This document shows positions 1 to 10,307 of a stretch of DNA of 40,937 nt, piece by piece. The stretch lies in assembly GCF_004919685.1 (NCBI RefSeq), contig NZ_SMYZ01000104.1, positions 1-40,937 of the forward strand. Direction: 5' to 3'. Under the pieces are notes generated by a model. That model was not told where the DNA came from and made no database searches. It was given only the letters and a program-made list of their open reading frames with translations. The first letter of the stretch is position 1. Every line of letters begins with the position of its first letter. The position numbers and the translations under genes are program-made. The stretch comes from Mesorhizobium norvegicum (lineage in GTDB: Bacteria > Pseudomonadota > Alphaproteobacteria > Rhizobiales > Rhizobiaceae).

Positions 1-1
1 T

Positions 2-1303
2 GTTGAGGCTCCACATCTAGCGCAGATCGACGCCCACAACCATGCGGTCAACGCCGTCATCTCGCTCGACAGGGAAGGGGCTCGCAGCCAAGCCAAAATG
101 GCAGACGCGGCCCAGGCGCGCGGCGAGGCACTTGGGCCGCTGCATGGCGTACCGTTCACGCTGAAGGACATGCACGAGACATCCGGCATGAAGACCACGG
201 TCGGCTTCCTGCCCTTCGCCGACTATGTCGCCAGGTACGACAGCCCGATCGTTATCAGGTTGAGGGCGGCCGGCGGCGTGCTGATGGCCAAGACCAATGT
301 CGCGACCATGCTGGGCGACTGGCAGTCGAACAATCCGCTGTTCGGCCGCACCAGCAATCCATGGAATCTCGAGCGCACGGCGGGCGGCTCCAGCGGCGGC
401 GCGGCTGCGGCACTTTGCTCGGGGATGACGCCGTTCGATGTCGGCACCGACATGCAGGATTCGATCCGGCTGCCGGCCTCTTTTTGCGGTGTCTACGGCC
501 TGAAGCCGACGGAGCACCGTGTCTCGCTGGCCGGCGCCTTCCCCGATCCTGAAGGTGCCGCGCGCAGCGTGCGGCTGATGTCCTGCCTCGGGCCGCTGGC
601 GCGCAGCGTGGAAGATTTGGCGCTGATCTATCAAATCATCGCCGGGCCGGACGGAAGCGACACCGATCTTGCGCCGGTGCCGGTCGAAGCCATGCTGAAG
701 CTCGACCTCAAGTCACTGCGCATCGCCTTCGCGCCATCCTTTCCCGGCTTCCCGGTGGCCGATGACATCAGCGCCGCGGTCGAAAGTCTCGCAAGCCAGC
801 TGCAACGCGCCGGCGCCGTCGTCGAAGAAGCGAAACTGCCGAAACTCGACCTGCACGACGATCTGGAGCGAGGCAGCGCGCTGATAGGCATGATGCTGGA
901 GGCCGCGCAGCCGGAACCACCGGAGGAACCGACATCAATCTCGCACTGGTTCGAGGCGCTCGCCCGCCGCGACCAATCCATTCTCGCCTGGGACCGGTTT
1001 TTCGAAAATTGGGACGCGCTGCTCTGCCCGGTCGCCATGACCAACGCCTTCCCGCATTGCGAGCCCGGCACACCGATCAAGGTCGACGGCAAGGAGCAGA
1101 GCTACTGGATGCTGCCGGCCTATGGCGCGGTGTTCAACTACAGCGGCCATCCAGCGCTTTCCATGCCGTGCGGACTGGACAGCGCCGGCTTGCCGGTCGG
1201 CCTGCAATTGGTCGGCAGACGTTGGTCGGAAGCGCGGCTACTCGGCATCGCCAGGGCAATCGAACCACTGACCGGCGGCTTTCGCCGACCGCCCGCCTAT
1301 TGA
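2..1303 (+). CDS. Amidase signature family hydrolase (5' end outside window)
   Basis: The reading frame is open from the first bases of the window, so the start codon lies upstream and some tens of residues are missing; the first internal ATG is at 98. The amidase signature is clear: a catalytic Lys in GVPFTLKD (codon 164-166), the GGSSGG cis-Ser segment near 380-397, and the nucleophile Ser in DSIRLPASFCG (codon 461-463). Family members hydrolyse carboxamides to acid plus ammonia in the cytoplasm; the substrate cannot be read from sequence. The two residues before the nucleophile are Gln-Asp where most members have Gly-Gly. The gene converges on the FAD oxidoreductase and the two stop codons overlap by 7 nt. 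Family assignment is firm, substrate unknown. Confidence 0.88.
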   Translation, partial: VEAPHLAQIDAHNHAVNAVISLDREGARSQAKMADAAQARGEALGPLHGVPFTLKDMHETSGMKTTVGFLPFADYVARYDSPIVIRLRAAGGVLMAKTNVATMLGDWQSNNPLFGRTSNPWNLERTAGGSSGGAAAALCSGMTPFDVGTDMQDSIRLPASFCGVYGLKPTEHRVSLAGAFPDPEGAARSVRLMSCLGPLARSVEDLALIYQIIAGPDGSDTDLAPVPVEAMLKLDLKSLRIAFAPSFPGFPVADDISAAVESLASQLQRAGAVVEEAKLPKLDLHDDLERGSALIGMMLEAAQPEPPEEPTSISHWFEALARRDQSILAWDRFFENWDALLCPVAMTNAFPHCEPGTPIKVDGKEQSYWMLPAYGAVFNYSGHPALSMPCGLDSAGLPVGLQLVGRRWSEARLLGIARAIEPLTGGFRRPPAY

Positions 1304-2367
1304 GCGAAACGCGACAATCGATAAGGCGCAAGCAGCGGGTCGCGCTCGCCTTCAAGGATTTCCCTTGTGGCGAACAGGCCGACGACCGGCGCCAGCGTGA
1401 TGCCGGAATGCATGACGGCGACATAGACACCGTCCACGCCCTCGGCGCGGCCGATGATCGGAAAGCCGTCGATCGGTGTCGGCCGGTAGCCGACCGTGTG
1501 GAAATCGAGTTCCAACCCGTCGCCGCCGCGCAGCATGGCTTTCATGGCCGCAAACAGCGCGTGGGCGGTGGCTTCAGCATCCATGCCCGGGTCGGCGCCA
1601 CCGAAGTCCGAGCCGGCGATGATGCGGCCTTCCGCAGTCTGGCGCATGTGCAGCCGCTCGGCCAGCACCAAGCCGTTGAGCAGCTTTTTGGTGGGCCGCG
1701 AATGGACAATCAGCCCGGGCGGTGTTTCGATCGGCAGGTGGATCCCGGCCGTCGCGGCAATGTCCGATGAGCCGACGCCTGCCGCGATCACCACTTCGTC
1801 GGCGGTAATCAACCCATGCGATGTGTCGACACCGGTGATCTTGCCGCCGGTCTGGACCAGCGCCGTAACCGTGCTGGTGATGATTTTCGCGCCATGTCGC
1901 TCCGCGTCTGCCAATAGGGCGCGGGTGGCAGTCACCGGTTCGGCAACGCCTTCCTCGGCCACATGCAAGGCAAAGTCCGGAAGCTCGGTGAGATTGGGCT
2001 CGATAAGAGCCGCGCGGGCGCGGTCGACGCGCTCGATGCCGTAGCCCCAGGCGGAATGCTGCGTGGCATAGGTTTCCATGTCGGCCGCCGACAAATCCCA
2101 GCACAGGCCGCCGCACCAGCTGAGCGGGAGGGGCAGGTCCCGCGCCAGCCGCGTCCATTCGGCCATTGCGCGGGTGCGCAGCCGGAAATACGGCTCCGGA
2201 TTGCCCCAGCTGGCATTGATCCATGCGAAGGAATTCGGCGTGGCAACGCCGCCGGAGTCACTGTCGGCGATCACTGTCACCAGCGCGCCCGCCTTGGTCA
2301 GATGCCAGGCGATGGAGGCGCCGATGATGCCGGCGCCGATGACGATCACTTGTTTCGCCGTTGTCAT
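1297..2367 (-). CDS. FAD-dependent oxidoreductase, DAO (glycine/D-amino acid oxidase) family
   Basis: This 356-residue protein opens with a Rossmann dinucleotide motif, GAGIIGASIAWHL (residues 11-23), and ends with the DAO-family FAD-contact segment around residues 305-325 (TPIDGFPIIG, then VAVMHSGITLAP). The family oxidises C-N bonds of amino acids or secondary amines to imines and passes electrons to oxygen or a dye or quinone. No signal peptide is visible, so it is cytoplasmic. The start at 2367 has a GAGGA Shine-Dalgarno about 6 nt upstream. A perfect 14-bp palindrome lies 20 bp upstream. It is convergent with the amidase, and the pair could act on one N-containing substrate, but this is only inference from adjacency. 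Confidence 0.85.
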   Translation of the reverse strand: MTTAKQVIVIGAGIIGASIAWHLTKAGALVTVIADSDSGGVATPNSFAWINASWGNPEPYFRLRTRAMAEWTRLARDLPLPLSWCGGLCWDLSAADMETYATQHSAWGYGIERVDRARAALIEPNLTELPDFALHVAEEGVAEPVTATRALLADAERHGAKIITSTVTALVQTGGKITGVDTSHGLITADEVVIAAGVGSSDIAATAGIHLPIETPPGLIVHSRPTKKLLNGLVLAERLHMRQTAEGRIIAGSDFGGADPGMDAEATAHALFAAMKAMLRGGDGLELDFHTVGYRPTPIDGFPIIGRAEGVDGVYVAVMHSGITLAPVVGLFATREILEGERDPLLAPYRLSRFAQ

Positions 2368-2386
2368 ACTCGTTCCTCTGCCTCAT

Positions 2387-2400
2387 CATCCCATGGGATG
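2387..2400. promoter_or_regulatory. 14-bp perfect palindrome upstream of the DAO oxidoreductase
   Basis: CATCCCATGGGATG is a perfect 14-bp palindrome lying 20-33 bp upstream of the oxidoreductase start at 2367, where an operator for a dimeric repressor would sit. No regulator gene is adjacent. The rest of 2368-2603 shows no gene. The operator role is inferred from symmetry and position. Confidence 0.4.
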
Positions 2401-2603
2401 TTCATCCAGTGCCATCCTGGCAGCCGCTTGCCAACATCGCGCAGCGCGAAATATGCGGCAATGCGCTGACCTGAACCACAGCATGACGGAGCCGCATGCT
2501 CTGACGGTGAGGCGGCAACCAGCGGCATCCGCGCCGCCCGACCGGTCGACAGCCCGGCACTGCACTGCTAGAAGCCCGGCCTGTCACACGGAAATCCCAG
2601 AGA

Positions 2604-4196
2604 ATGCCCGAAGCAATAGAAGAAGAAGTGGCGCGCCGCCGCACCTTCGCGATCATCGCACACCCGGACGCCGGCAAGACGACGCTGACCGAAAAGCTGC
2701 TGCTGTTCGGCGGCGCCATCCAGCTTGCCGGCGAGGTCAAGGCCAAGAAGGACAAGATCCAGACGCGGTCCGACTGGATGAAGATCGAGCGCGAGCGCGG
2801 CATTTCGGTCGTCACCTCGGTGATGACCTTCGAGTATGAGGACAATGTCTTCAACCTGCTCGACACGCCCGGCCACGAGGATTTTGCCGACGACACCTAC
2901 CGCACGCTGTCGGCGGTAGACTCGGCCGTCATGGTCATCGACGCCGCCAAGGGCATCGAGCCGCGCACGCTGAAACTGTTCGAGGTCTGCCGGCTGCGCG
3001 ACATCCCGATCATCACCTTCGTCAACAAGATGGACCGCGAAAGCCGCGACCCCTTCGAGATACTCGACGAGATCGAACAGAAGCTGGCGCTGGACACCGC
3101 ACCGATCACCTGGCCGATCGGCCGCGGCAAGACGTTCTCCGGCACCTACCATCTGGCGCTGAACGCGGTGCGCAAGGGCGATGCGGAGAAAGAACGCACG
3201 CCGGTCAACGGCCCCGATTCCAACCGCGTTGCCGGGCTGCTGCCGGAAAACGAGCGCGAGGCCTTCATCGAGGAGCTGGAGCTCGCGCGAGAAGCGTGCA
3301 GACCCCTTGATATAGAAGCCTTCCGCGAAGGTCATCTGACGCCGGTCTATTTCGGCTCGGCGCTGCGCAACTATGGCGTCCGCGACCTGATCGAGGCGCT
3401 TGGCGCCTTTGGGCCGCCGCCGCGCGCGCAGGAGGCGGATACCCGCAAGGTCGAGGCGACCGAAGAGAAGATGACGTCCTTCGTCTTCAAGATCCAGGCC
3501 AACATGGACCCCAACCACCGCGACCGTATCGCCTTCGTCCGCGTCTGCTCCGGCAAGCTCGAGCGCGGCATGAAGGCCAAGCTGGTGCGCACGGGAAAGC
3601 CGATGTCGCTGTCGGCGCCGCAATTCTTCTTTGCCCGCACCCGCGTCACCGCCGACGAGGCCTTCGCCGGCGATGTCGTCGGCATTCCCAACCACGGCAC
3701 GCTGCGCATCGGCGACACGCTGACCGAGGGCGAGGAGATATTGTTCCGCGGCGTGCCGAATTTCGCGCCGGAAATCCTGCGCCGTGTCCGGCTTGGTGAT
3801 GCGATGAAGGCCAAGAAGCTCAAGGAAGCGCTGCACCAGATGGCCGAGGAGGGCGTCGTGCAGCTGTTTTCGCCGGAGGACGGCTCACCGGCCATCGTCG
3901 GTGTGGTCGGCGCGCTGCAGCTCGACGTGCTGAAGGAACGGCTGAACTTCGAATACACGCTGCCGGTCGAATTCGAGATGTCGCGCTTTTCGGTCTGCCG
4001 CTGGATATCGGCCGACGACAAGGCCGAGGTCCTGCGCTTCATCGAGGCGCATCGCGGCGACATCGCCCGCGACCTCGACAACGACCCGGTGTTTCTGGCC
4101 CAGCACGCCTTTTCGCTAAACTACGAAGCGGAACGCTGGAAGGCGATCAAGTTTGCCACGATCAAGGACTATCAGGTCCGCGACAAGGCGGCTTGA
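2604..4196 (+). CDS. prfC: Peptide chain release factor 3 (RF3)
   Basis: RF3 is a translational GTPase that removes RF1 or RF2 from the ribosome after peptide release. The 530-residue protein has the usual length and all G motifs: G1 AHPDAGKTT (19-27), G2 in ERERGISVV (about 62-70), G3 DTPGHED (87-93) and G4 NKMD (141-144). RF3-typical features follow, with the EF-Tu domain-2 fold in the middle and the RF3 C-terminal domain. The start at 2604 gives the standard RF3 N-terminus, although the ribosome site before it (CAGAGA) is weak. It is a stand-alone gene followed by a palindromic repeat. Confidence 0.97.
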   Translation: MPEAIEEEVARRRTFAIIAHPDAGKTTLTEKLLLFGGAIQLAGEVKAKKDKIQTRSDWMKIERERGISVVTSVMTFEYEDNVFNLLDTPGHEDFADDTYRTLSAVDSAVMVIDAAKGIEPRTLKLFEVCRLRDIPIITFVNKMDRESRDPFEILDEIEQKLALDTAPITWPIGRGKTFSGTYHLALNAVRKGDAEKERTPVNGPDSNRVAGLLPENEREAFIEELELAREACRPLDIEAFREGHLTPVYFGSALRNYGVRDLIEALGAFGPPPRAQEADTRKVEATEEKMTSFVFKIQANMDPNHRDRIAFVRVCSGKLERGMKAKLVRTGKPMSLSAPQFFFARTRVTADEAFAGDVVGIPNHGTLRIGDTLTEGEEILFRGVPNFAPEILRRVRLGDAMKAKKLKEALHQMAEEGVVQLFSPEDGSPAIVGVVGALQLDVLKERLNFEYTLPVEFEMSRFSVCRWISADDKAEVLRFIEAHRGDIARDLDNDPVFLAQHAFSLNYEAERWKAIKFATIKDYQVRDKAA

Positions 4197-4207
4197 AGTA
4201 CAGCTTT

Positions 4208-4259
4208 CCTTCTCCCCGTTCTACGGGGAGAAGGTGCCCGAAGGGCGGATGAGGGGCAG
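4208..4259. repeat. RIME-like palindromic intergenic repeat (partial copy)
   Basis: A perfect 11-bp inverted repeat, CCTTCTCCCCG at 4208-4218 and CGGGGAGAAGG at 4224-4234 with a 5-nt loop, is followed by GTGCCCGAAGGGCGGATGAGG. The same words recur at 6958-7077 and 31327-31354. It lies just after prfC and could fold as a terminator-like hairpin, but no T-run follows. The stretch 4260-4375 contains no gene I can support. Confidence 0.75.
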
Positions 4260-4375
4260 CGCCGATCTCAAGGATTAATGGGCTCCTATATGCCACCCGG
4301 CCCGTCGCAGGCTCCGGGCGTTCGAAGCTCGAAAAGCCAAGCAATTGGCTTTCCGTCCGCTACGCGGACCGCTTC

Positions 4376-4846
4376 TCACCCCTTCGCCGCCTCTTCGATC
4401 TTGGCGATGTCGATCTTGCCCATCTGCATCATCGCCGACATCACCCGGCCGGCCTTGGCCCGGTCCGCATCCCCGAGGAGCCTGGGCAATTGCTCCGGCA
4501 CGACCTGCCAGGAAACGCCGAATCTGTCCTTCAGCCAGCTGCAGCGGCCGGGTTCGCCGCCGCCTTCGGTGAGTTTGCTCCAGAAATGGTCGACTTCAGC
4601 CTGCGTCTTGCAGTCGATCGAGAGCGACATGGCCTCTGTGAATTTGTATTGCGGGCCGCCATTGAGCGCCTGGAATTGCACGCCGTCGAGCTCGAACGAG
4701 GCCACCAGCACCTTGCCTTCCTGGGCGTGGCCCTGCGGCCAGCGCGTGACGCTCAACACCTTCGAATTCTTGAAGATCGATACGTAGTGGTTCATGGCCT
4801 CTTCGGCCTGGCCGTCGAACCACAGGAAGGTGGTGATCTTTTGCAT
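4376..4846 (-). CDS. VOC/PhnB-like family protein (glyoxalase-fold)
   Basis: This small cytoplasmic protein of 156 residues belongs to the PhnB-like branch of the vicinal-oxygen-chelate fold, often labelled 3-demethylubiquinone-9 3-methyltransferase although that activity is not established. Family hallmarks are the opening ITTFLWFDGQAEEAMNHY, FELDGVQFQALNGGP in the middle and a C-terminal half rich in FGVSWQVVPE and ADRAKAGRVMSAMMQMGKID. The start at 4846 has GGAG 6 nt upstream; an alternative ATG at 4852 sits too close to that site. It is divergent from ilvD. Function unknown; some relatives bind metals or antibiotics. Confidence 0.85.
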   Translation of the reverse strand: MQKITTFLWFDGQAEEAMNHYVSIFKNSKVLSVTRWPQGHAQEGKVLVASFELDGVQFQALNGGPQYKFTEAMSLSIDCKTQAEVDHFWSKLTEGGGEPGRCSWLKDRFGVSWQVVPEQLPRLLGDADRAKAGRVMSAMMQMGKIDIAKIEEAAKG

Positions 4847-5100
4847 TGTCATTCTCCTCGGGCGGTGAAACGGCTGACTCCGGGAATGGTGCCATTTCCT
4901 TGCCGTTTGCCCAAGGACGGCCGTGCGCGGCGCAATCCGACAGCAGGACGCAATTTTTTTCGGAAGATATGATTTTTTGGGGGAATCTGGCGCATTGCAA
5001 AATTGTGGCCAGACCATATTTGCGCGTCTATAACGCCTGCGGTCCGAATTCAGCTCTGCCGCGCCATTCCTGGGCTGCGGCCAGCCACCAAGGAAAAAAC

Positions 5101-6945
5101 ATGCCTGCCTATCGCTCCCGCACCACCACTCATGGCCGCAACATGGCCGGCGCCCGCGGCCTGTGGCGCGCCACCGGCATGAAGGACAGCGATTTCGGCA
5201 AGCCGATCATCGCGGTGGTCAATTCCTTCACCCAGTTCGTGCCGGGCCATGTCCACCTGAAGGACCTCGGCCAGCTGGTGGCGCGCGAGATCGAGAAGGC
5301 CGGCGGCGTTGCCAAGGAATTCAACACCATCGCTGTCGATGACGGCATCGCCATGGGCCATGACGGCATGCTCTATTCGCTGCCGTCGCGCGAGCTGATC
5401 GCCGATTCCGTCGAATACATGGTCAACGCCCACTGCGCCGACGCCATGGTCTGTATCTCCAATTGCGACAAGATCACGCCAGGCATGCTGATGGCCAGCT
5501 TGCGCCTCAACATCCCGACCGTCTTTGTCTCCGGCGGACCGATGGAAGCCGGCAAGGTGGTGCTCGCTGGCAAGACGCAGGCGCTCGACCTGGTCGACGC
5601 CATGGTGGCGGCCGCCGACGACAAGATCTCCGATGAGGACGTCAAGGTCATCGAGCGCTCGGCCTGCCCGACCTGCGGCTCCTGCTCGGGCATGTTCACC
5701 GCCAATTCGATGAACTGTTTGACCGAGGCGCTTGGCCTTTCGCTGCCCGGCAATGGTTCTACGCTGGCCACGCATGCCGACCGCAAGCGGCTGTTTGTCG
5801 AGGCCGGCCACCTGATCGTCGATCTCGCCCAGCGCTACTACGAGCAGGACGACGAGACGGCGCTGCCGCGCAACATCGCCTCGAAGGGTGCCTTCGAGAA
5901 CGCCATGACGCTCGACATCGCCATGGGCGGGTCGACCAACACCGTGCTGCACATCCTGGCCGCCGCCCATGAGGGCGAAATCGATTTCGATCAGGACGAC
6001 ATCGACGCGCTGTCGCGCAAGGTGCCGGTGCTGTGCAAGGTTGCTCCGGCAAAATCCGACGTCCATATGGAAGACGTCCATCGTGCCGGCGGCATCATGG
6101 CGATCCTCGGCCAGCTCGACAATGCCGGCCTGATCAACCGCGATCTGCCGACGGTGCATACGTCAACGCTGGGCGAAGCGCTCGATCATTGGGATATTTC
6201 CCGTACGACCAGTCAGAGCGTGCGCGATTTCTTCCTCGCCGCCCCAGGCGGCGTGCCGACACAGGTCGCCTTCAGCCAGGACCGCCGCTGGGATGAGCTC
6301 GATCTCGACCGCGAAAAGGGTGTCATCCGCTCGGCCGAACACCCCTTTTCCAACGATGGTGGCCTTGCCGTGCTGAAAGGCAATCTGGCGCTCGACGGTT
6401 GCATCGTGAAGACGGCCGGCGTCGATGAATCGATCCTGAAATTCACCGGCCCGGCCCGCGTCTTCGAAAGCCAGGATTCGAGCGTCAAGGCGATCCTCTC
6501 CAACGAGATCAAGGCCGGCGATGTCGTTGTCATCCGCTATGAGGGGCCGCGCGGCGGCCCCGGCATGCAGGAGATGCTCTATCCGACCAGCTATCTGAAG
6601 TCGAAGGGCCTCGGCAAGGCCTGCGCACTGGTCACCGACGGCCGCTTCTCCGGCGGCACGTCGGGCCTGTCGATCGGCCATGCGTCGCCCGAAGCCGCCG
6701 AAGGCGGGTTAATCGGGCTGGTGCAGGAGGGCGATACGATCGAGATCGACATCCCGAACCGCAGCATCCGCCTTGCTGTCGATGACGCAGAACTCGCTGC
6801 CCGCCGGGCGGCGATGGAGGCCAAGGGCGCCCTGGCCTGGAAGCCCGAGGAAAAGCGCAAGCGCAAGGTGACGACAGCCTTGCGCGCCTATGCCGCGATG
6901 GCCACCAGCGCGGCCAAGGGTGCGGTGAGGTTCGTGCCGGAGTAA
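5101..6945 (+). CDS. ilvD: Dihydroxy-acid dehydratase
   Basis: IlvD dehydrates 2,3-dihydroxy-isovalerate and 2,3-dihydroxy-3-methylvalerate to the 2-keto acids, the third step of valine/isoleucine synthesis. The 614-residue length matches the E. coli type. Fe-S ligand regions are visible: CISNCDKITPGM (Cys122) and CPTCGSCSGM (Cys189, 192, 195). The Mg-binding VDDGIAMGH segment is near residue 79-87 and the C-terminal GRFSGGTSGLSIGH motif is present. The start at 5101 follows an AAGGA site 6 nt upstream and gives the standard MPAYRSRTTTHGRNMAGARG start; the frame stays open further upstream but without family sequence. Monocistronic, divergent from the VOC gene. Confidence 0.97.
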   Translation: MPAYRSRTTTHGRNMAGARGLWRATGMKDSDFGKPIIAVVNSFTQFVPGHVHLKDLGQLVAREIEKAGGVAKEFNTIAVDDGIAMGHDGMLYSLPSRELIADSVEYMVNAHCADAMVCISNCDKITPGMLMASLRLNIPTVFVSGGPMEAGKVVLAGKTQALDLVDAMVAAADDKISDEDVKVIERSACPTCGSCSGMFTANSMNCLTEALGLSLPGNGSTLATHADRKRLFVEAGHLIVDLAQRYYEQDDETALPRNIASKGAFENAMTLDIAMGGSTNTVLHILAAAHEGEIDFDQDDIDALSRKVPVLCKVAPAKSDVHMEDVHRAGGIMAILGQLDNAGLINRDLPTVHTSTLGEALDHWDISRTTSQSVRDFFLAAPGGVPTQVAFSQDRRWDELDLDREKGVIRSAEHPFSNDGGLAVLKGNLALDGCIVKTAGVDESILKFTGPARVFESQDSSVKAILSNEIKAGDVVVIRYEGPRGGPGMQEMLYPTSYLKSKGLGKACALVTDGRFSGGTSGLSIGHASPEAAEGGLIGLVQEGDTIEIDIPNRSIRLAVDDAELAARRAAMEAKGALAWKPEEKRKRKVTTALRAYAAMATSAAKGAVRFVPE

Positions 6946-6957
6946 GGTTGGCGCCGA

Positions 6958-7077
6958 CCCCCTCATCCGGCCGCTTCGCGGCCACCTTCTCCCCGGTGGG
7001 GAGAAGAGGCTGACGCCGGCGTTCGCAATCTCTTCTCCCCTCGGGGAGAAGGTGGCCCGAAGGGCCGGATGAGGGGG
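6958..7077. repeat. 120-bp RIME-like palindromic repeat between convergent genes
   Basis: The outer arms CCCCCTCATCCGGCC (6958-6972) and GGCCGGATGAGGGGG (7063-7077) are perfect 15-bp inverted repeats. Inside them lie CCACCTTCTCCCC, two GGGGAGAAG hairpin units and GGTGGC. The element fills the gap between the convergent ilvD and ABC exporter genes. It resembles the rhizobial intergenic mosaic elements and carries strong hairpins that could end transcription from both sides. No coding content. Confidence 0.85.
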
Positions 7078-7102
7078 CATGGCTCCAACATCCGGAACAT
7101 CC

Positions 7103-8857
<1,755 letters not shown>

Positions 8858-8907
8858 ACGGCGGATCCTTGAAACCGGGACAACGAAGGCGGCTTATAGA
8901 GGGAGTT

Positions 8908-8935
8908 GCGGCCGGATGGAACCATCCGCGGCCGC
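8908..8935. promoter_or_regulatory. Strong imperfect hairpin in the divergent ABC exporter/deaminase region
   Basis: GCGGCCGGATGG pairs with CCATCCGCGGCCGC across an AA loop, with only a 2-nt GC bulge. It lies in the 169-bp gap between two divergent genes, so it is not a terminator for either. It may be an operator or a leader structure. No other clear signal was seen in 8858-9026. Confidence 0.4.
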
Positions 8936-9026
8936 TGCGGACAAACCGTTGTTGCAAGCGGCATCGACGGGATGCGATTTTCAGCCTCGGCTACATCAGA
9001 TGATTCTTTTGACGGGATGACGACAG

Positions 9027-10307
9027 ATGGATTTCGACCTTATCGTTCGCGGCGGCGCACTGCCTGATGGCAGGGTTGCCGACATCGGCGTCAGCGGCGA
9101 GACGATCGCGGCGATCGAGCCCACTCTGCAGGGCTCCGCGCGGACCGAGGTTGACGCCCGTGGCAATCTGGTCTCGCCGCCCTTCGTCGATCCGCATTTC
9201 CACATGGACGCGACGCTTTCCTACGGCATTCCGCGCATCAACGCGTCGGGCACGCTGCTCGAAGGCATTTCGCTGTGGGGCGAATTGAAGCCGCTTTTGA
9301 CGCATGAGGCGGTACGCGACCGCGCGCTTGCCTATTGCGACTGGGCGGTGTCGATGGGCCTGCTCGCCATCCGCACCCATGTCGATGTCTGCGATGACCG
9401 CCTGCTGGCGGTCGAGGCGCTGCTCGAGGTCAAGAAGACGGTCGCCCCCTACATCGATCTGCAACTGGTCGCCTTCCCGCAGGACGGGTTTTATCGCTCG
9501 CCGACGGCACGTGAAAACACCATCCGCGCGCTCGACATGGGCGTCGACATCGTCGGCGGCATTCCGCATTTCGAGCGCACCATGGCCGACGGCACGCGTT
9601 CGGTAACGGAGCTGTGCGAGATCGCGGCAAGGCGCGGCCTGATGGTCGACCTGCATTGCGACGAGACCGATGATCCGCTGTCGCGTCACATCGAACAGCT
9701 TGCTTATGAGACGCAGCGTCTTGGTCTGCACGGCAAGGTGGTCGGATCGCACCTCACCTCGATGCATTCGATGGACAATTACTATGTCTCGAAGCTGCTG
9801 CCGCTGATCGCCGAGGCGGGCGTCTCCGCCATCCCCAACCCGTTGATCAACATCATGCTGCAGGGCCGCCACGACACCTTCCCGAAGCGCCGGGGTATGA
9901 CCCGGGTCAAGGAAATGCAGGCACTCGGCATCCGCGTCGGCTGGGGCCAGGATTGCGTGCTCGATCCCTGGTATTCGCTGGGCACCGCCGACATGCTCGA
10001 CGTCGCCTTCATGGGCCTGCATGTAGCGCAAATGTCGAGCCCGGCCGACATGGCGCGCTGCTTCGACATGGTCACCAACGTCAATGCCGCGATCATGGGC
10101 CTTGATCATCTCGGCCTCGCGGTCGGCAAGCGCGCCAGCCTTGTCGTCCTCGACGCCGGCAATGCGGTCGAGGCCTTGCGCCTGCGCGCCGAGCGCCTGT
10201 GCGTCATCGCCAGGGGCAAGGTGGTGGCGGAGCGGACGAAGCAGGAGACCAGGCTGTCCATCGACGGAAGGCCGGGAATGGTGAACCGGCGGCACATATC
10301 CGCCTAG
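9027..10307 (+). CDS. codA: CodA-family deaminase, probable 5-methylcytosine/cytosine deaminase
   Basis: This 426-residue amidohydrolase aligns along its whole length with E. coli cytosine deaminase at a constant offset of -4. Metal ligands His57, His59, His210 and Asp309, catalytic Glu213, His242 and substrate-contact Gln152 are all present. The residue equivalent to E. coli Asp314 is Cys310 (codon 9954-9956, GQDCVLDPW), and the preceding His is Gln. Published work on CodA homologues found that loss of this Asp marks enzymes that deaminate 5-methylcytosine to thymine and also 5-fluorocytosine. The reaction is hydrolytic release of ammonia in the cytoplasm. A DMT permease follows 108 bp downstream on the same strand. 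The fold is certain; the exact pyrimidine is inferred. Confidence 0.9.
   Translation: MDFDLIVRGGALPDGRVADIGVSGETIAAIEPTLQGSARTEVDARGNLVSPPFVDPHFHMDATLSYGIPRINASGTLLEGISLWGELKPLLTHEAVRDRALAYCDWAVSMGLLAIRTHVDVCDDRLLAVEALLEVKKTVAPYIDLQLVAFPQDGFYRSPTARENTIRALDMGVDIVGGIPHFERTMADGTRSVTELCEIAARRGLMVDLHCDETDDPLSRHIEQLAYETQRLGLHGKVVGSHLTSMHSMDNYYVSKLLPLIAEAGVSAIPNPLINIMLQGRHDTFPKRRGMTRVKEMQALGIRVGWGQDCVLDPWYSLGTADMLDVAFMGLHVAQMSSPADMARCFDMVTNVNAAIMGLDHLGLAVGKRASLVVLDAGNAVEALRLRAERLCVIARGKVVAERTKQETRLSIDGRPGMVNRRHISA

Noticed and set aside
2568..3836. 422-codon open frame antisense to prfC
   Set aside because: Shadow of a highly conserved GTPase gene; composition is typical of antisense frames.
4208..4234. 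Canonical rho-independent terminator after prfC
   Set aside because: The stem is strong but no T-run follows on either strand; I list it as a repeat that may still slow polymerase.
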